A stretch of DNA of 64,000 nucleotides, from the NCBI RefSeq assembly GCF_014873535.1, contig NZ_JADBEF010000001.1, forward strand, positions 1,116,001-1,180,000. Direction: 5' to 3'. Each line of letters opens with the position of its first letter. Positions within the stretch are counted from its first letter, which is position 1. The translations under genes were made by a program, and so were the position numbers. The notes below the pieces were generated by a model. It was not told where the DNA came from. It did no database searches and saw nothing but the letters and a program-made list of their open reading frames with translations. Positions 24,168 through 35,044 of this stretch are shown in pieces. Source of the stretch: Nonomuraea africana (lineage in GTDB: Bacteria; Actinomycetota; Actinomycetes; Streptosporangiales; Streptosporangiaceae).

Positions 24168-25409
24168 CTAATTATCCCGAAGATCCACCACGCGCTGGAG
24201 CTTGCCCGCCGACCTGGGCAGCGTGCCGGGGGCCACCGGGTCGACCTCAACCGTGACGCCGATGGTGTCCTTGACGATCCTGGCCAGGGCCTGCCCGGCG
24301 GAGACCGGCGAGAGGGGAGTGCCCGGCGCGCTCTCCACGCGCACGGTCATCACGTCCAGCCGCCCCGGCCGGCTCAGCTCGATCACGAAGTGCGGCGACA
24401 GGCCCGGCGTGCGCAGCACGATCTCCTCGATCTGGGTGGGGAAGACGTTGACGCCGCGCAGGATGATCATGTCGTCGGTGCGTCCCCTGACCCTCTCCAT
24501 CCGGCGAAAGGCGGGCATCGCCGTGCCGGGGAGCAGGCGGGTCAGGTCGTGGGTGCGGTAGCGGATGACCGGCATGGCCTCCTTGGTGAGGGAGGTGAAG
24601 ACCAGCTCGCCCGTGCCGTCGGGGCCCGCGTCGACGATCTCGGGGTAGAAGTGGTCCTCCCAGACGTGCAGGCCGTCCTTGGTCTCGACGCACTCCTGCG
24701 CCACGCCGGGGCCGATGACCTCCGACAGGCCGTAGATGTCGACGGCGTCGATCGCGAAGCGGCTCTCGATCTCCTCGCGCATCTCCTCCGTCCACGGCTC
24801 GGCGCCGAAGATCCCGAGCCTCAGCGAGGTCTCGCGAGGGTCGAGGCCCTGGGCCTCGAACTCCTCCAGCAACGCCAGCATGTAGGAGGGGGTGACCATG
24901 ATGACGTCGGGCCTGAAGTCGGTGATGAGCTGAACCTGCCGGGGCGTCATGCCGCCCGAGACGGGCACCACCGTGCAGCCGAGGCGCTCGGCTCCGTAGT
25001 GGGCGCCGAGGCCGCCGGTGAACAGCCCGTAGCCGTAGGCGACGTGCACGATGTCGCCGGGCCTGCCACCGGCCGCCCTGATCGACCTGGCCATGACGTC
25101 GGCCCAGGTGTCGAGGTCGCGGCGGGTGTAGCCGACCACCGTCGGCCGGCCCGTCGTGCCGCTGGAGGCGTGGACGCGCGCCACCTCCTCGCGCGGCACC
25201 GCGAACATGCCGAACGGGTAGCTCGCCCGCAGGTCCTCCTTCGTGGTGAAGGGGAAGCGCGCGAGGTCCTCGAGCCGCCTGCAGTCGCTCGGGTGGACGC
25301 CCGCCCTGTCGAACTTCTCCCGGTAGAGCGGGACGTTGCGGTAGGCGTGCTCGAGCGACCACTGGAGCCGCTCCAGCTGCAGGGCGGCGAGCTTGTCCGG
25401 CGAGATCAT
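24168..25409 (-). CDS. paaK: Phenylacetate-CoA ligase
   Basis: The protein has 413 aa; the start MISPDKLAALQLERLQ overlaps the paaI stop codon by four bases. AMP-binding motifs are present: the P-loop SSGTTGRPTVVGYTRRDLD (about 92-110), YGLSEVIGPG (about 230) and the hinge GRTDDMIILRGVNVFPTQIEE (about 315). This is the adenylate-forming enzyme that converts phenylacetate to phenylacetyl-CoA, the committed step of the Paa pathway. The ring epoxidase genes paaABCDE are not in this window. It is co-transcribed with paaI and the TetR gene. Confidence 0.92.
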   Translation of the reverse strand: MISPDKLAALQLERLQWSLEHAYRNVPLYREKFDRAGVHPSDCRRLEDLARFPFTTKEDLRASYPFGMFAVPREEVARVHASSGTTGRPTVVGYTRRDLDTWADVMARSIRAAGGRPGDIVHVAYGYGLFTGGLGAHYGAERLGCTVVPVSGGMTPRQVQLITDFRPDVIMVTPSYMLALLEEFEAQGLDPRETSLRLGIFGAEPWTEEMREEIESRFAIDAVDIYGLSEVIGPGVAQECVETKDGLHVWEDHFYPEIVDAGPDGTGELVFTSLTKEAMPVIRYRTHDLTRLLPGTAMPAFRRMERVRGRTDDMIILRGVNVFPTQIEEIVLRTPGLSPHFVIELSRPGRLDVMTVRVESAPGTPLSPVSAGQALARIVKDTIGVTVEVDPVAPGTLPRSAGKLQRVVDLRDN

Positions 25410-25801
25410 GCGCCCTCCCTGAGGGTACGGCTGCGCCCGCGGAACTCCGCGACCACCCGTCCGCCCTCGCCGCGCACGGTGACGTCGTAGATGCCGCTGC
25501 GCCCGTAGCGGGTCCGCTCCCGCGCCGAGGCCGTCAGCACCTCGCCCGCCCTGGCGGGGGAGACGAAGGTGATCTCGGCGCCCGCGGCTACCGTGACGGG
25601 CCCGTGGCTGTTGCAGGCGCAGGCGAAGGCGGTGTCGGCCAGGAGGAAGACGTAGCCGCCGTGACACAGGGCGTGCCCGTTGACCATCTGCTCGGTCACC
25701 GTCATGCGGCAGTCGGCCCGTCCCTCGGCCAACTCGGTCAGCTCGATGCCCAGTGCGGCCGAGGCCGCGTCATCGGCCATCATTCGACGCGCGCCTTCCA
25801 C
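25406..25801 (-). CDS. paaI: PaaI-type hotdog thioesterase
   Basis: The protein has 131 aa. The GTG at 25801 has AGGGAGAC upstream; an internal Met pair offers an alternative. The hotdog-fold signature is NGHALCHGGYVFLLADTAFACACNSHG, followed by AGAEITFVSPARAGEVLTASA. PaaI hydrolyses CoA thioesters that stall the phenylacetate pathway. It is the first gene of the leftward paaI-paaK-tetR unit. The candidate operator lies 22 bp upstream of its start, where it would block transcription of this and the divergent paaN gene. Confidence 0.9.
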   Translation of the reverse strand: MEGARRMMADDAASAALGIELTELAEGRADCRMTVTEQMVNGHALCHGGYVFLLADTAFACACNSHGPVTVAAGAEITFVSPARAGEVLTASARERTRYGRSGIYDVTVRGEGGRVVAEFRGRSRTLREGA

Positions 25802-25822
25802 GGATGTCTCCCTTGTCAGCTG

Positions 25823-25836
25823 ACCGAATGTTCGGT
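25823..25836. promoter_or_regulatory. Candidate PaaR operator between paaI and paaN
   Basis: ACCGAATGTTCGGT is a perfect 6+2+6 palindrome. It agrees with the ACCG-N6-CGGT form reported for actinobacterial PaaR sites (from memory). It is the only strong palindrome in this divergent intergenic region of about 80 bp. Confidence 0.65.
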
Positions 25837-25879
25837 AAACACATCATCGTCGGCGGGTCCTGTCAAGGGAGGGGCGACC

Positions 25880-27526
25880 ATGTTCGACCAGCACGAACAG
25901 ACGCTGTCGAGGGCCATGGAGGCGATCGCCGAACGCGGCTACTGGAGCGCCTATCCCGAGTCCCCGAGCCCTCGCGTGTACGGCGAGGGCGCGGCCGAGC
26001 GGGGCAAGGAGGCCTTCGAGTCGTACCTGGGCAAGCCGTTCCCGCTCGACCAGCCGGGCACCGGCCTCTGGATCGGCGCCGAGCGCTCGCCGTACGGCAT
26101 GGAGCTGGGTGTGACCTACCCCGAGCCCTCGCCCGAGCAGCTCGTGGAGCTGGCGAAGGACGCGATGCCCGCCTGGCGCGACGCGGGGCCCAGGGCGCGG
26201 GCGCTGGTCTGCGCCGAGATCCTGCACCGCGTCAACCAGCGCAGCTTCGAGATCGCCAACGCCGTCCAGCACACCACGGGGCAGGCGTTCGTCATGGCCT
26301 TCCAGGCCGGCGGCCCGCACGCCCAGGACCGCGGCCTCGAGGCCGTCGCCTACGGCCTGGCCGCCATGACCGCGGCCCAGCCCTCGGCGCGCTGGGAGAA
26401 GCCGGCCAAGGGCGACCCGCTGGTGATGGCGAAGAAGTTCACCGTCGTGCCGCGCGGCGTCGCCCTGGTGATCGGCTGCAACACCTTCCCGACGTGGAAC
26501 GCCTACCCCGGCCTGTTCGCCTCGCTGGTGACCGGCAACCCGGTCGTCGTCAAGCCGCACCCCGGCGCGATCCTGCCGCTCGCGATCACCGTCGCCATCG
26601 CCAGGCAGGTGCTGGCCGAGGCGGGCTTCGACGCCAACCTCGTCACGCTTGCGGCGGAGGAGGGCCAGGGCCTGGCCACCCAGCTGTCCACCCACCCCGA
26701 CGTGCGCATTGTCGACTTCACCGGCTCCACCGAGTACGGCGAGTGGCTGGAGCGCAACGCCACCCAGGCGCTCGTGCACACCGAGAAGGCCGGGGTCAAC
26801 ACGATCGTCGTCGACTCCACCGACGCCTACAAGGGGATGCTGGGCAACATCGCGTTCTCGCTGTCGCTCTACAGCGGGCAGATGTGCACCGCGCCGCAGA
26901 ACATCCTCATCCCCTCGGCGGGCATCGAGACCGACGCGGGACACAAGAGCTTGGCCGAGGTCGCGGCCGATCTCGCCGCCGCCGTCGGCAGGCTGCTCGG
27001 CGACGACGCGCGGGCGGTCGAGCTGACCGGCGCCATCGTCAACGCGGGCGTGCTGGAGCGGCTCGAGGCGGCCCCCTCGCTCGGCGAGGTGGTGCTGGAG
27101 TCCAGGGCGGTGACCCACCCCGCCTTCCCCGGCGCGACGGTCAGGACGCCGGTGATCGTCCGGCTGTCCGCCGAGCGCGAGGACGTCTACGGACGCGAGC
27201 ACTTCGGCCCCATCGCCTTCGTGATCGCCACGGACTCGACGGACGACTCCCTCCAGGTGCTCAGGCGGACGATCGCGCGGCGCGGGGCGCTGACCGCGTC
27301 GGTCTACTCCACCTCGGAGGAGGTACTGGCGGCGGCGGAGAAGGCGGCGCTGGAGGCCGGGGTGAACCTGTCGTGCAACCTGACGGGCGGGGTGTTCGTC
27401 AACCAGTCGGCCGCCTTCAGCGACTACCACGGCACCGGGGCCAACCCCGCCGCCACGGCCTCGCTCACCGATCCGGGCTTCGTGGCGGGGCGCTTCTTCC
27501 TCGTCCAGTCGCGCCGGCCCGCCTGA
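25880..27526 (+). CDS. paaN: Phenylacetic acid degradation protein PaaN (aldehyde dehydrogenase superfamily)
   Basis: The protein has 548 aa; the ATG is preceded by AAGGGAGGGG. The ALDH fold is visible from about 180: PRGVALVIGCNTFPTWNAYPG, NPVVVKPHPGAILPLA, FTGSTEYGEWLE, and the catalytic Cys region SLYSGQMCTAPQNI (Cys about 336). The C-terminal end (VNQSAAFSDYHGTGANPAA) is diagnostic for PaaN. It is proposed to oxidise the ring-cleavage semialdehyde in the Paa pathway. It has no hydratase domain, unlike PaaZ of enteric bacteria. It is divergent from paaI and 30 bp ahead of the 3-hydroxyacyl-CoA dehydrogenase. Confidence 0.92.
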   Translation: MFDQHEQTLSRAMEAIAERGYWSAYPESPSPRVYGEGAAERGKEAFESYLGKPFPLDQPGTGLWIGAERSPYGMELGVTYPEPSPEQLVELAKDAMPAWRDAGPRARALVCAEILHRVNQRSFEIANAVQHTTGQAFVMAFQAGGPHAQDRGLEAVAYGLAAMTAAQPSARWEKPAKGDPLVMAKKFTVVPRGVALVIGCNTFPTWNAYPGLFASLVTGNPVVVKPHPGAILPLAITVAIARQVLAEAGFDANLVTLAAEEGQGLATQLSTHPDVRIVDFTGSTEYGEWLERNATQALVHTEKAGVNTIVVDSTDAYKGMLGNIAFSLSLYSGQMCTAPQNILIPSAGIETDAGHKSLAEVAADLAAAVGRLLGDDARAVELTGAIVNAGVLERLEAAPSLGEVVLESRAVTHPAFPGATVRTPVIVRLSAEREDVYGREHFGPIAFVIATDSTDDSLQVLRRTIARRGALTASVYSTSEEVLAAAEKAALEAGVNLSCNLTGGVFVNQSAAFSDYHGTGANPAATASLTDPGFVAGRFFLVQSRRPA

Positions 27527-27556
27527 CGTCCGGCCGAGGAGGCGGTGGAGGAGGCG

Positions 27557-28390
27557 GTGAACGTGCGGGTCGCGGTGATCGGCGGCGGGCGGATGGGGGC
27601 GGGGATCGCCCAGGTCTTCCTGGCCGAGGGCGCGTGGGTGACCGTGCAGGAGGCCGACGAGGACGCGGCGAGGGCGGCGGCCGGGCGCATCGCCAAGGGG
27701 CTGCGGACGGCCGAGGCCAGGCGGCCCGGCCTGCGGGCCGACGAGGCGCTGCGGCGGCTGAGCGCGGGTCCCGTGCCCGAGACGGCGGAGCTGGTGATCG
27801 AGGCCGTGCCCGAGGACCCACGGCTCAAGGCCGAGGTCCTGGCCGAGGCGGAGGCGCGGATCGGCCCGCACGCCGTCCTCGCGACCAACACCAGCTCCCT
27901 GTCGATCAGTGAGCTGTCGGCCGCGCTGAGCGGCCCGCACCGGCTGATCGGGCTGCACTTCTTCAACCCGGTGCCGGTCCAGCGCCTGGTCGAGATCGTC
28001 GTCACCCCGCACACGCCGCCCGAGGTGCTCGACAGGGCCAGGAAGTACGTCGAGATGCTGGGCAAGACGGGAGTGGTGGTCAACGACTCGCCCGGCTTCG
28101 CCACCAGCCGGCTGGGAGTGCTGCTCGGCCTCGAGGCCATCCGGATGGTCGAGGAGGGGGTGGCCGCCGCCGAGGACATCGACACCGCCATGACCCTCGG
28201 CTACAACCACCCCATGGGCCCGCTCAGGCTGGGCGACCTGGTCGGCCTCGACGTGCGGCTGGCCGTCGCCGAGTATCTGCACGCCAGGCTCGGGCCCCGC
28301 TTCGAGCCCCCCGCTCTGCTGCGCGACATGGTGGCCAGGGGCGAGCTCGGGCGCAAGAGTGGGAAGGGCTTCTACGTCTGGGAAAGCTGA
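27557..28390 (+). CDS. 3-hydroxyacyl-CoA dehydrogenase (PaaH/Hbd-like)
   Basis: The protein is about 277 aa from the GTG at 27557; starts at 27545 or 27563 are possible, and GGAGGAGGC lies upstream. The Rossmann motif VAVIGGGRMGAGIAQVF is at the N-terminus. The NAD-domain sequence is TNTSSLSISELSAAL, with the catalytic His in RLIGLHFFNPVPVQRLVEIV and Asn in the following NDSPGFATSRLG region. The C-terminal domain ends GRKSGKGFYVW. It oxidises 3-hydroxyacyl-CoA (3-hydroxyadipyl-CoA in the Paa pathway). Context after paaN supports the latter; butanoyl-type activity cannot be excluded. Confidence 0.9.
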   Translation: MNVRVAVIGGGRMGAGIAQVFLAEGAWVTVQEADEDAARAAAGRIAKGLRTAEARRPGLRADEALRRLSAGPVPETAELVIEAVPEDPRLKAEVLAEAEARIGPHAVLATNTSSLSISELSAALSGPHRLIGLHFFNPVPVQRLVEIVVTPHTPPEVLDRARKYVEMLGKTGVVVNDSPGFATSRLGVLLGLEAIRMVEEGVAAAEDIDTAMTLGYNHPMGPLRLGDLVGLDVRLAVAEYLHARLGPRFEPPALLRDMVARGELGRKSGKGFYVWES

Positions 28391-28460
28391 CCGGTTTGTG
28401 TTTATTTGTGCACTCAAGGGGTAGAGAGCAACGGACTTTCGACATCCCTGGAGGACATAG

Positions 28461-29829
<1,369 letters not shown>

Positions 29830-29849
<20 letters not shown>

Positions 29850-30111
29850 GCGCCTTCCAGGCGAGGTAGCGCTTCTTGGCCGTCTTGTTCACCACGATCT
29901 GGGCCACCTGCATGCCCACGCCCATCAGCACCGCGTAGCCGATCGCCTCGGCCATGCCGACCTCGTCGGAATCGGTGTCGATGGGCGGCTCCTTGCCGGT
30001 GACCTTCACCCACGCGATTCCGAGCACCTTCTTGGCCGCCCACGCGGTCACGAGACCCACCAGGCCGCCGATCACGCGCCAGGCGATGTCCGGCTTCTCC
30101 TCTGTCTTCAT
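29830..30111 (-). CDS. DUF4235 small membrane protein
   Basis: The protein has 93 aa ([19 protein letters not shown]). Two hydrophobic segments ([21 protein letters not shown] and [19 protein letters not shown]) flank an acidic loop with DTDSDEVG. This matches the actinobacterial DUF4235 family; function unknown. It ends inside the last codons of otsA on the opposite strand and is divergent from valS, with a 42-bp gap. Confidence 0.88.
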
Positions 30112-30153
30112 GTGTGCAACCCTATTCGTCTTCGACGCGTACCATTTAGAGGC

Positions 30154-32640
30154 ATGACTCAGCGATCACGCCGTGCGCCCATGCCCGAGAAACCCACTCT
30201 CGACGGCCTGGAGCAGGTATGGGTGGAGCGCTGGGAAGCCGACGGCGTCTACCGGTTCGACCGGTCCAAGACGCGCGAGCAGATCTACTCCATCGACACC
30301 CCGCCTCCGACCGTCTCCGGCTCGCTTCACGTCGGCCACGTCTTTTCCTACACCCACACCGACACCGTCGCCCGTTACCAGCGCATGCGCGGGCGCGAGG
30401 TCTTCTACCCCATGGGCTGGGACGATAACGGCCTGCCCACCGAACGCAGGGTGCAGAACCACTTCGGCGTGCGCGGCGACGCCTCCGTGCCGTACGACCC
30501 GTCCTTCGTGCCGCCCGACAAACCGGGCAAGCAGCAGATCTCGATCTCGCGGCGCAACTTCATCGAGCTGTGCGAACGGCTCACGATCGAGGACGAGAAG
30601 GCGTTCGAGCAGCTTTGGCGGCGCCTCGGCCTGTCGGTCGACTGGACACTGACCTACGCCACCATCGACGGCGGCTCGCGGGCCACCTCGCAGCGCGCCT
30701 TCCTGCGCAACCTCGAGCGCGGCGAGGCCTACCAGGCCGAGGCGCCGACGCTGTGGGACGTCACCTTCCGCACCGCCGTGGCCCAGGCCGAGCTCGAGGA
30801 CAGGGAGTGGCCCGGCGCCTTCCACCGCGTCTCCTTCTACGGCGACCACGGCCCCGTCTGGATCGAGACCACCAGGCCCGAGCTGATCCCCGCCTGCGTG
30901 GCGCTGGTGGCCCACCCCGACGACGAGCGCTACCAGCGGCTGTTCGGCACCACCGTGCTGACGCCGCTGTTCGGCGTCGAGGTGCCGGTCGTGGCCCACC
31001 ACCTGGCCGAGCCGGACAAGGGCTCGGGCATCGCGATGATCTGTACCTTCGGTGACCTGACCGACGTCACGTGGTGGCGCGAGCTCGACCTGCCGACCAG
31101 GCCGGTCATCGGCTGGGACGGCAGGCTGCTGCCCGAGGCGCCCGAGGGGGTCGAGGCCGAGCCGTACAAGGAGCTGGCCGGCAAGACCGTGCACAGCGCC
31201 CGCGAGCGGATCGTGGAGATGCTGCGCGAGTCCGGCGACCTCGACGGCGAGCCGCGTCCCGTCACCAGGGCGGTGAAGTTCTACGAGAAGGGCGACAAGC
31301 CCCTCGAGATCGTCACCACCAGGCAGTGGTACCTGCGCAACGGCGGCCGCGACGCCGACCTGCGCCAGCGGCTGCTCGAGCGGGGCGCCGAGCTGGTCTG
31401 GCACCCCGCCCACATGCGGGTGCGCTACGAGAACTGGGTCAAGGGCCTGGCCGGCGACTGGCTGATCTCCCGCCAGCGCTTCTTCGGCGTGCCGTTCCCC
31501 GTCTGGTACGAGGTCGACACCGGCGCGCTGATCCTGCCCACCGACGACATGCTGCCCGTCGACCCCTCCTCCGACGTGCCGCCGGGCTACACCGAGGAGC
31601 AGCGCGGCGTGCCCGGCGGCTTCGTCGGCGACACCGACGTCATGGACACCTGGGCCACCTCCTCGCTGTCGCCCGAGATCGTCGGCGGCTGGCGCGACGA
31701 CCCCGACCTGTTCGGCCGTGTCTTCCCGATGGACCTGCGGCCGCAGGCCCACGAGATCATCCGCACCTGGCTGTTCTCCACCGTGGTCCGCGCCCACCAG
31801 GAGTTCGACTCGCTGCCCTTCCGCAACGTGGCGATCTCCGGCTGGATCCTCGACCCCGACCGCAAGAAGATGTCCAAGTCCAAGGGCAACGCCACCACGC
31901 CGATGGCGATGCTCGAGGAGTACGGCTCCGACGCGGTCCGCTACTGGGCCGCCGGCGGCCGTCCGGGCACCGACACCACTTTCGACACCGGCCAGATGAA
32001 GATCGGCCGCCGTCTGGCGATCAAGATCCTCAACGCGTCGAAGTTCGTGCTCGGCTTCCCCGCGTCCGAGGGGGAGGTCACCCAGCCGCTCGACCTGTCG
32101 ATGCTGGCGGCGCTGGCGCAGACGGTGCGCGAGGCGACCGAGGCGTTCGAGGGCTACGACTACGCGAGGGCCCTCGAGGTGGCCGAGCGCTTCTTCTGGT
32201 CCTTCTGCGACGACTACCTCGAGCTGGTCAAGGCGCGCGCCTACGAGGGCGACGCGGCCGCCGCCTCGGCCCACGCGGCGCTGCGGCAGGCGCTCGACGT
32301 GCAGCTGCGGCTGTTCGCGCCGTTCCTGCCGTTCGTCACCGAAGAGGTGTGGTCGTGGTGGCGCGACGGCTCGGTGCACCGCGCCCCATGGCCCGCGGCC
32401 GAGGCGGGGCCCGGCGACCCGGCGCTGCTCGCGGTCGTCTCCGAGGTGCTGAGGCGGGTTCGCAAGGCCAAGTCGGAGGCCAAGGTGTCGATGCGCGCCG
32501 AGATCGCCCGGCTGACCGTCAGCGGCCCCGAGGCCGGCCTGATCCGCCAGGGCGCCGACGACCTGTGCGGGTCGGGCAACGTCGACGAGTTCGTCCTGGA
32601 GCAGGGCGAGGAGCTGTCTGTCTCGGTGGTTCTGGCCTGA
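30154..32640 (+). CDS. valS: Valyl-tRNA synthetase
   Basis: The protein has 828 aa from ATG at 30154; the downstream ATG at 30181 is an alternative. It is a class I synthetase: HIGH-equivalent SLHVGHVFSYTHTD (about 54-67), MGWDDNGLPTERRVQN specific to this ValRS branch, editing domain with TTRPELIPACVALVAHP, and KMSKS at DRKKMSKSKGNATTPM (about 570). The helical anticodon-binding domain follows. It charges tRNA-Val and edits threonine. It lacks the long C-terminal coiled coil of the longer ValRS type. An essential single gene, divergent from DUF4235. Confidence 0.95.
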   Translation: MTQRSRRAPMPEKPTLDGLEQVWVERWEADGVYRFDRSKTREQIYSIDTPPPTVSGSLHVGHVFSYTHTDTVARYQRMRGREVFYPMGWDDNGLPTERRVQNHFGVRGDASVPYDPSFVPPDKPGKQQISISRRNFIELCERLTIEDEKAFEQLWRRLGLSVDWTLTYATIDGGSRATSQRAFLRNLERGEAYQAEAPTLWDVTFRTAVAQAELEDREWPGAFHRVSFYGDHGPVWIETTRPELIPACVALVAHPDDERYQRLFGTTVLTPLFGVEVPVVAHHLAEPDKGSGIAMICTFGDLTDVTWWRELDLPTRPVIGWDGRLLPEAPEGVEAEPYKELAGKTVHSARERIVEMLRESGDLDGEPRPVTRAVKFYEKGDKPLEIVTTRQWYLRNGGRDADLRQRLLERGAELVWHPAHMRVRYENWVKGLAGDWLISRQRFFGVPFPVWYEVDTGALILPTDDMLPVDPSSDVPPGYTEEQRGVPGGFVGDTDVMDTWATSSLSPEIVGGWRDDPDLFGRVFPMDLRPQAHEIIRTWLFSTVVRAHQEFDSLPFRNVAISGWILDPDRKKMSKSKGNATTPMAMLEEYGSDAVRYWAAGGRPGTDTTFDTGQMKIGRRLAIKILNASKFVLGFPASEGEVTQPLDLSMLAALAQTVREATEAFEGYDYARALEVAERFFWSFCDDYLELVKARAYEGDAAAASAHAALRQALDVQLRLFAPFLPFVTEEVWSWWRDGSVHRAPWPAAEAGPGDPALLAVVSEVLRRVRKAKSEAKVSMRAEIARLTVSGPEAGLIRQGADDLCGSGNVDEFVLEQGEELSVSVVLA

Positions 32641-32736
32641 TCATCGGGGGTACGGCGGCGCCGTGCCCCCACCAGATCTTTCGTTCACGGCGATAACCGC
32701 GCGCGTTCCGGCGCGCGGCGTGCCAGTCTTGAACAC

Positions 32737-33864
32737 GTGCTTTCCGACCGCCCCACCAAACTCGTGCCGCCCGTGCTGGCCAAGATGGCCGCCTGGAGCG
32801 TGTGCCTGATCGTCGTCGGCGTGGTCGTGTACTTCTTCGCGCTCATCGTGGCCAGGCTCAGCTTCGTGGCGCTGCCGGTTGCCGTCGCGCTGCTGCTGAC
32901 CGCGCTGCTCTACCCGCTGACGAGGAGGCTGACCGGCGCGGGCCTGCGGCCCATCTACGCCACCTGGATCACCTTGCTGGTCGCGCTCGCCATCATCGTG
33001 GGCGCCGGCTGGCTGATCGGGGCCAGGGCGAGCGACGAGTTCCCCACCGTGGTCGACCAGGTGCAGAAGTCGATCAACGAGCTGCGCGACTGGCTGGTGA
33101 CCGGGCCCGTCCACCTCGACACCAAGCAGCTCGACGACTGGGTCAAGACCATCACCAACCAGCTGCAGACCTCCCAGGCCGCCATCACCAACACGGTCCT
33201 GACCGCGGGGCAGGTCGCCATCGAGGTGCTGGCCTCGATCGTGCTCATGCTGTTCGTGACCTTCTTCATGCTCAAGGACGGCGACCGCATCTGGGCCTGG
33301 TTCCTCAAGGGCTTCGGCGGCATGTCCAGGCGGGTCGACCGGGCGGGCAGGGCCGCCTGGCTCACCGTCTCCCACTACGTGCAGGGCACCGTGGCCGTCG
33401 CGGCGGTGCACGGCGTGGTCATGGGCATCGTGCTGGCCGGGCTCGGCGTGCCGCTGTGGGCGCCGCTGGCCATCCTCATCTTCCTGGCCAGCTTCATCCC
33501 GATCGTCGGCATCTTCTTCGCCGGCACCGTCGCCATCCTCGTCACCCTCGGCACGACCAGCCCGATCAAGGCGCTGATCTTCCTCGCGGTGCTCATCGTC
33601 GAGCAGCAGCTGGAGAACCACGTGCTGCAGCCGCTGATCGTCGGCAGGGCGCTCAACTTCCACCCGCTGGCGATCATCATCGTGCTGGCCGTCGGCGGCA
33701 TCATGGGCGGCATCGCGGGGGCGGCCGTGGCCGTACCGGTGGCAGCGGTGATCTACCGGGCGCTACCCGAGCTTCGGCACGAACCGCCAGCATTGCCGCC
33801 ACCTGCGCCGCCGACACCACCCCGGGGTCCCGTCGAGAGCGAATCCGGGCAGCCCAAGGGGTAG
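32737..33864 (+). CDS. PerM/AI-2E-family membrane permease
   Basis: The protein has 375 aa from a GTG start. Seven to eight membrane segments are apparent: two N-terminal, a long soluble insertion (about 95-160, [16 protein letters not shown]), then [39 protein letters not shown] and [20 protein letters not shown]. The conserved [23 protein letters not shown] matches the AI-2E transporter family (PF01594). The Pro-rich cytosolic tail is not conserved. The substrate is uncertain; family members include Na+/H+ antiporters and an autoinducer exporter. It lies 46 bp before dut. Confidence 0.88.
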   Translation: MLSDRPTKLVPPVLAKMAAWSVCLIVVGVVVYFFALIVARLSFVALPVAVALLLTALLYPLTRRLTGAGLRPIYATWITLLVALAIIVGAGWLIGARASDEFPTVVDQVQKSINELRDWLVTGPVHLDTKQLDDWVKTITNQLQTSQAAITNTVLTAGQVAIEVLASIVLMLFVTFFMLKDGDRIWAWFLKGFGGMSRRVDRAGRAAWLTVSHYVQGTVAVAAVHGVVMGIVLAGLGVPLWAPLAILIFLASFIPIVGIFFAGTVAILVTLGTTSPIKALIFLAVLIVEQQLENHVLQPLIVGRALNFHPLAIIIVLAVGGIMGGIAGAAVAVPVAAVIYRALPELRHEPPALPPPAPPTPPRGPVESESGQPKG

Positions 33865-33910
33865 TCTCGTGCCCCATGACGCGTACGTTGGGGTTGAGCG
33901 AGGAGACCGC

Positions 33911-34348
33911 ATGACCGTAGAGGTGCTCATCCACCGCCTCGACCCCGGACTGCCGGTGCCCGCCTACGCGCACCCCGGTGACGCCGGAGCCGACCTGCTG
34001 GCCGCGGAGGACGTCGAGCTCCTGCCCGGCGAGCGGGCGATGGTCGGCACCGGCATCGCGATCGCGCTGCCCGACGGCTACGCCGCGTTCGTGCACCCGA
34101 GGTCGGGTCTGGCCGTCAAGCACGGCGTCACCCTCGTCAACGCGCCGGGAACGGTCGACGCCGGCTACCGCGGCGAGATCAAGGTGACGCTGATCAACAC
34201 CGACACCAAGGAGGCCTTCCGGCTACGCCGCGGCGACCGGATCGCCCAGCTGGTCATCCAGCGGGTCGAACGGGCCTCCTTCTACGAGGTGGACCGGCTG
34301 CCGGGCTCCGTGCGCGGCGCGGGCGGTTTCGGATCCACCGGACGATGA
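33911..34348 (+). CDS. dut: dUTP diphosphatase
   Basis: The protein has 145 aa; the ATG follows AGGAGACC. All five trimeric dUTPase motifs are visible: [11 protein letters not shown] (1), [11 protein letters not shown] (2), [17 protein letters not shown] (3), [12 protein letters not shown] (4) and [10 protein letters not shown] (5, C-terminal arm). It converts dUTP to dUMP plus PPi, protecting DNA and feeding thymidylate synthesis. It starts the conserved actinobacterial run dut-DUF3710-OB-fold-DUF3159. Confidence 0.96.
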   Translation: MTVEVLIHRLDPGLPVPAYAHPGDAGADLLAAEDVELLPGERAMVGTGIAIALPDGYAAFVHPRSGLAVKHGVTLVNAPGTVDAGYRGEIKVTLINTDTKEAFRLRRGDRIAQLVIQRVERASFYEVDRLPGSVRGAGGFGSTGR

Positions 34349-34362
34349 GGGAGTGATCGACA

Positions 34363-35016
34363 GTGTTCCGACGTCGCAAGCGTGAACAGCCCGAGCCGGC
34401 TGTCGCGGAAGCGGCTCCCCCGCAGGAGGCGCGCGAGTCGGGCCCGTGGGACGCCGACGAACCCCATCCCGAGCGGGACCGGGTCGACCTCGGCGGCATG
34501 CGCATCAGCGTGAGCTCCGACTTCGACGTCCAGGTCGCCGTCGCGGGCGACCAGCCGATCGGCGTCGTGGTCATCCACCGCGACAGCGCCCTGCAACTGC
34601 ACGCCTTCGCCGCGCCCAAGCGCGGCGGCCTGTGGGACGAGGTCAGGACCAAGCTGGCCGCCAGCGTGAAGGAGGCGGGCGGCGCGGTCGAGGTCAAGGA
34701 CGGCCCCTTCGGCGCCGAGCTCGCCGGGCAGATCCCGGCGGAGGGCGGCACCCAGCCGGTCCGCTACCTCGGCATCGACGGCCCGCGCTGGTTCCTGCGC
34801 GCGGTCATCAGCGGCAAGGCCGCGCTCGACCCCGAGCTCGCCCAGCCGCTCGAGGACGTCATCCGCGACGTCGTCGTCGTGCGCGGCGAGGAGCCGATGG
34901 CGCCGGAGGAGCCCATTCTGCTGCGCATTCCCGGCGAGCGCTCGGCCGCAACCGCCGAGCAGACCGTCTCTCTCAACCCGTTCAGGAGAGGCCCCGAGAT
35001 CACCGAGCTCCGCTGA
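34363..35016 (+). CDS. DUF3710 family protein
   Basis: The protein has 217 aa from a GTG start. A charged linker (1-40) is followed by RVDLGGMRISVSSDFDVQVAV and HAFAAPKRGGLWDEVRTKLAASVKEAGG, then GIDGPRWFLRAVISGKAA and VVVRGEEPMAPEEPILLRIP. This is the actinobacterial DUF3710 family, soluble, of unknown biochemical function. It is consistently found after dut. It is 14 bp from dut and 28 bp from the OB-fold gene, so an operon is likely. Confidence 0.9.
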   Translation: MFRRRKREQPEPAVAEAAPPQEARESGPWDADEPHPERDRVDLGGMRISVSSDFDVQVAVAGDQPIGVVVIHRDSALQLHAFAAPKRGGLWDEVRTKLAASVKEAGGAVEVKDGPFGAELAGQIPAEGGTQPVRYLGIDGPRWFLRAVISGKAALDPELAQPLEDVIRDVVVVRGEEPMAPEEPILLRIPGERSAATAEQTVSLNPFRRGPEITELR

Positions 35017-35044
35017 GCTTTTTCATCGCATAAGCTGAGTCATC

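Noticed and set aside
24168..28390. Complete phenylacetate pathway
   Set aside because: Only paaK, paaI, paaN, a hydroxyacyl-CoA dehydrogenase and a regulator are here; ring epoxidase, isomerase and thiolase genes are not visible.
33875..33913. 12-codon leader peptide overlapping the dut start
   Set aside because: ATGACGCGTACG... does overlap dut as ATGA, but with no ribosome site and no attenuator structure it is probably coincidence.
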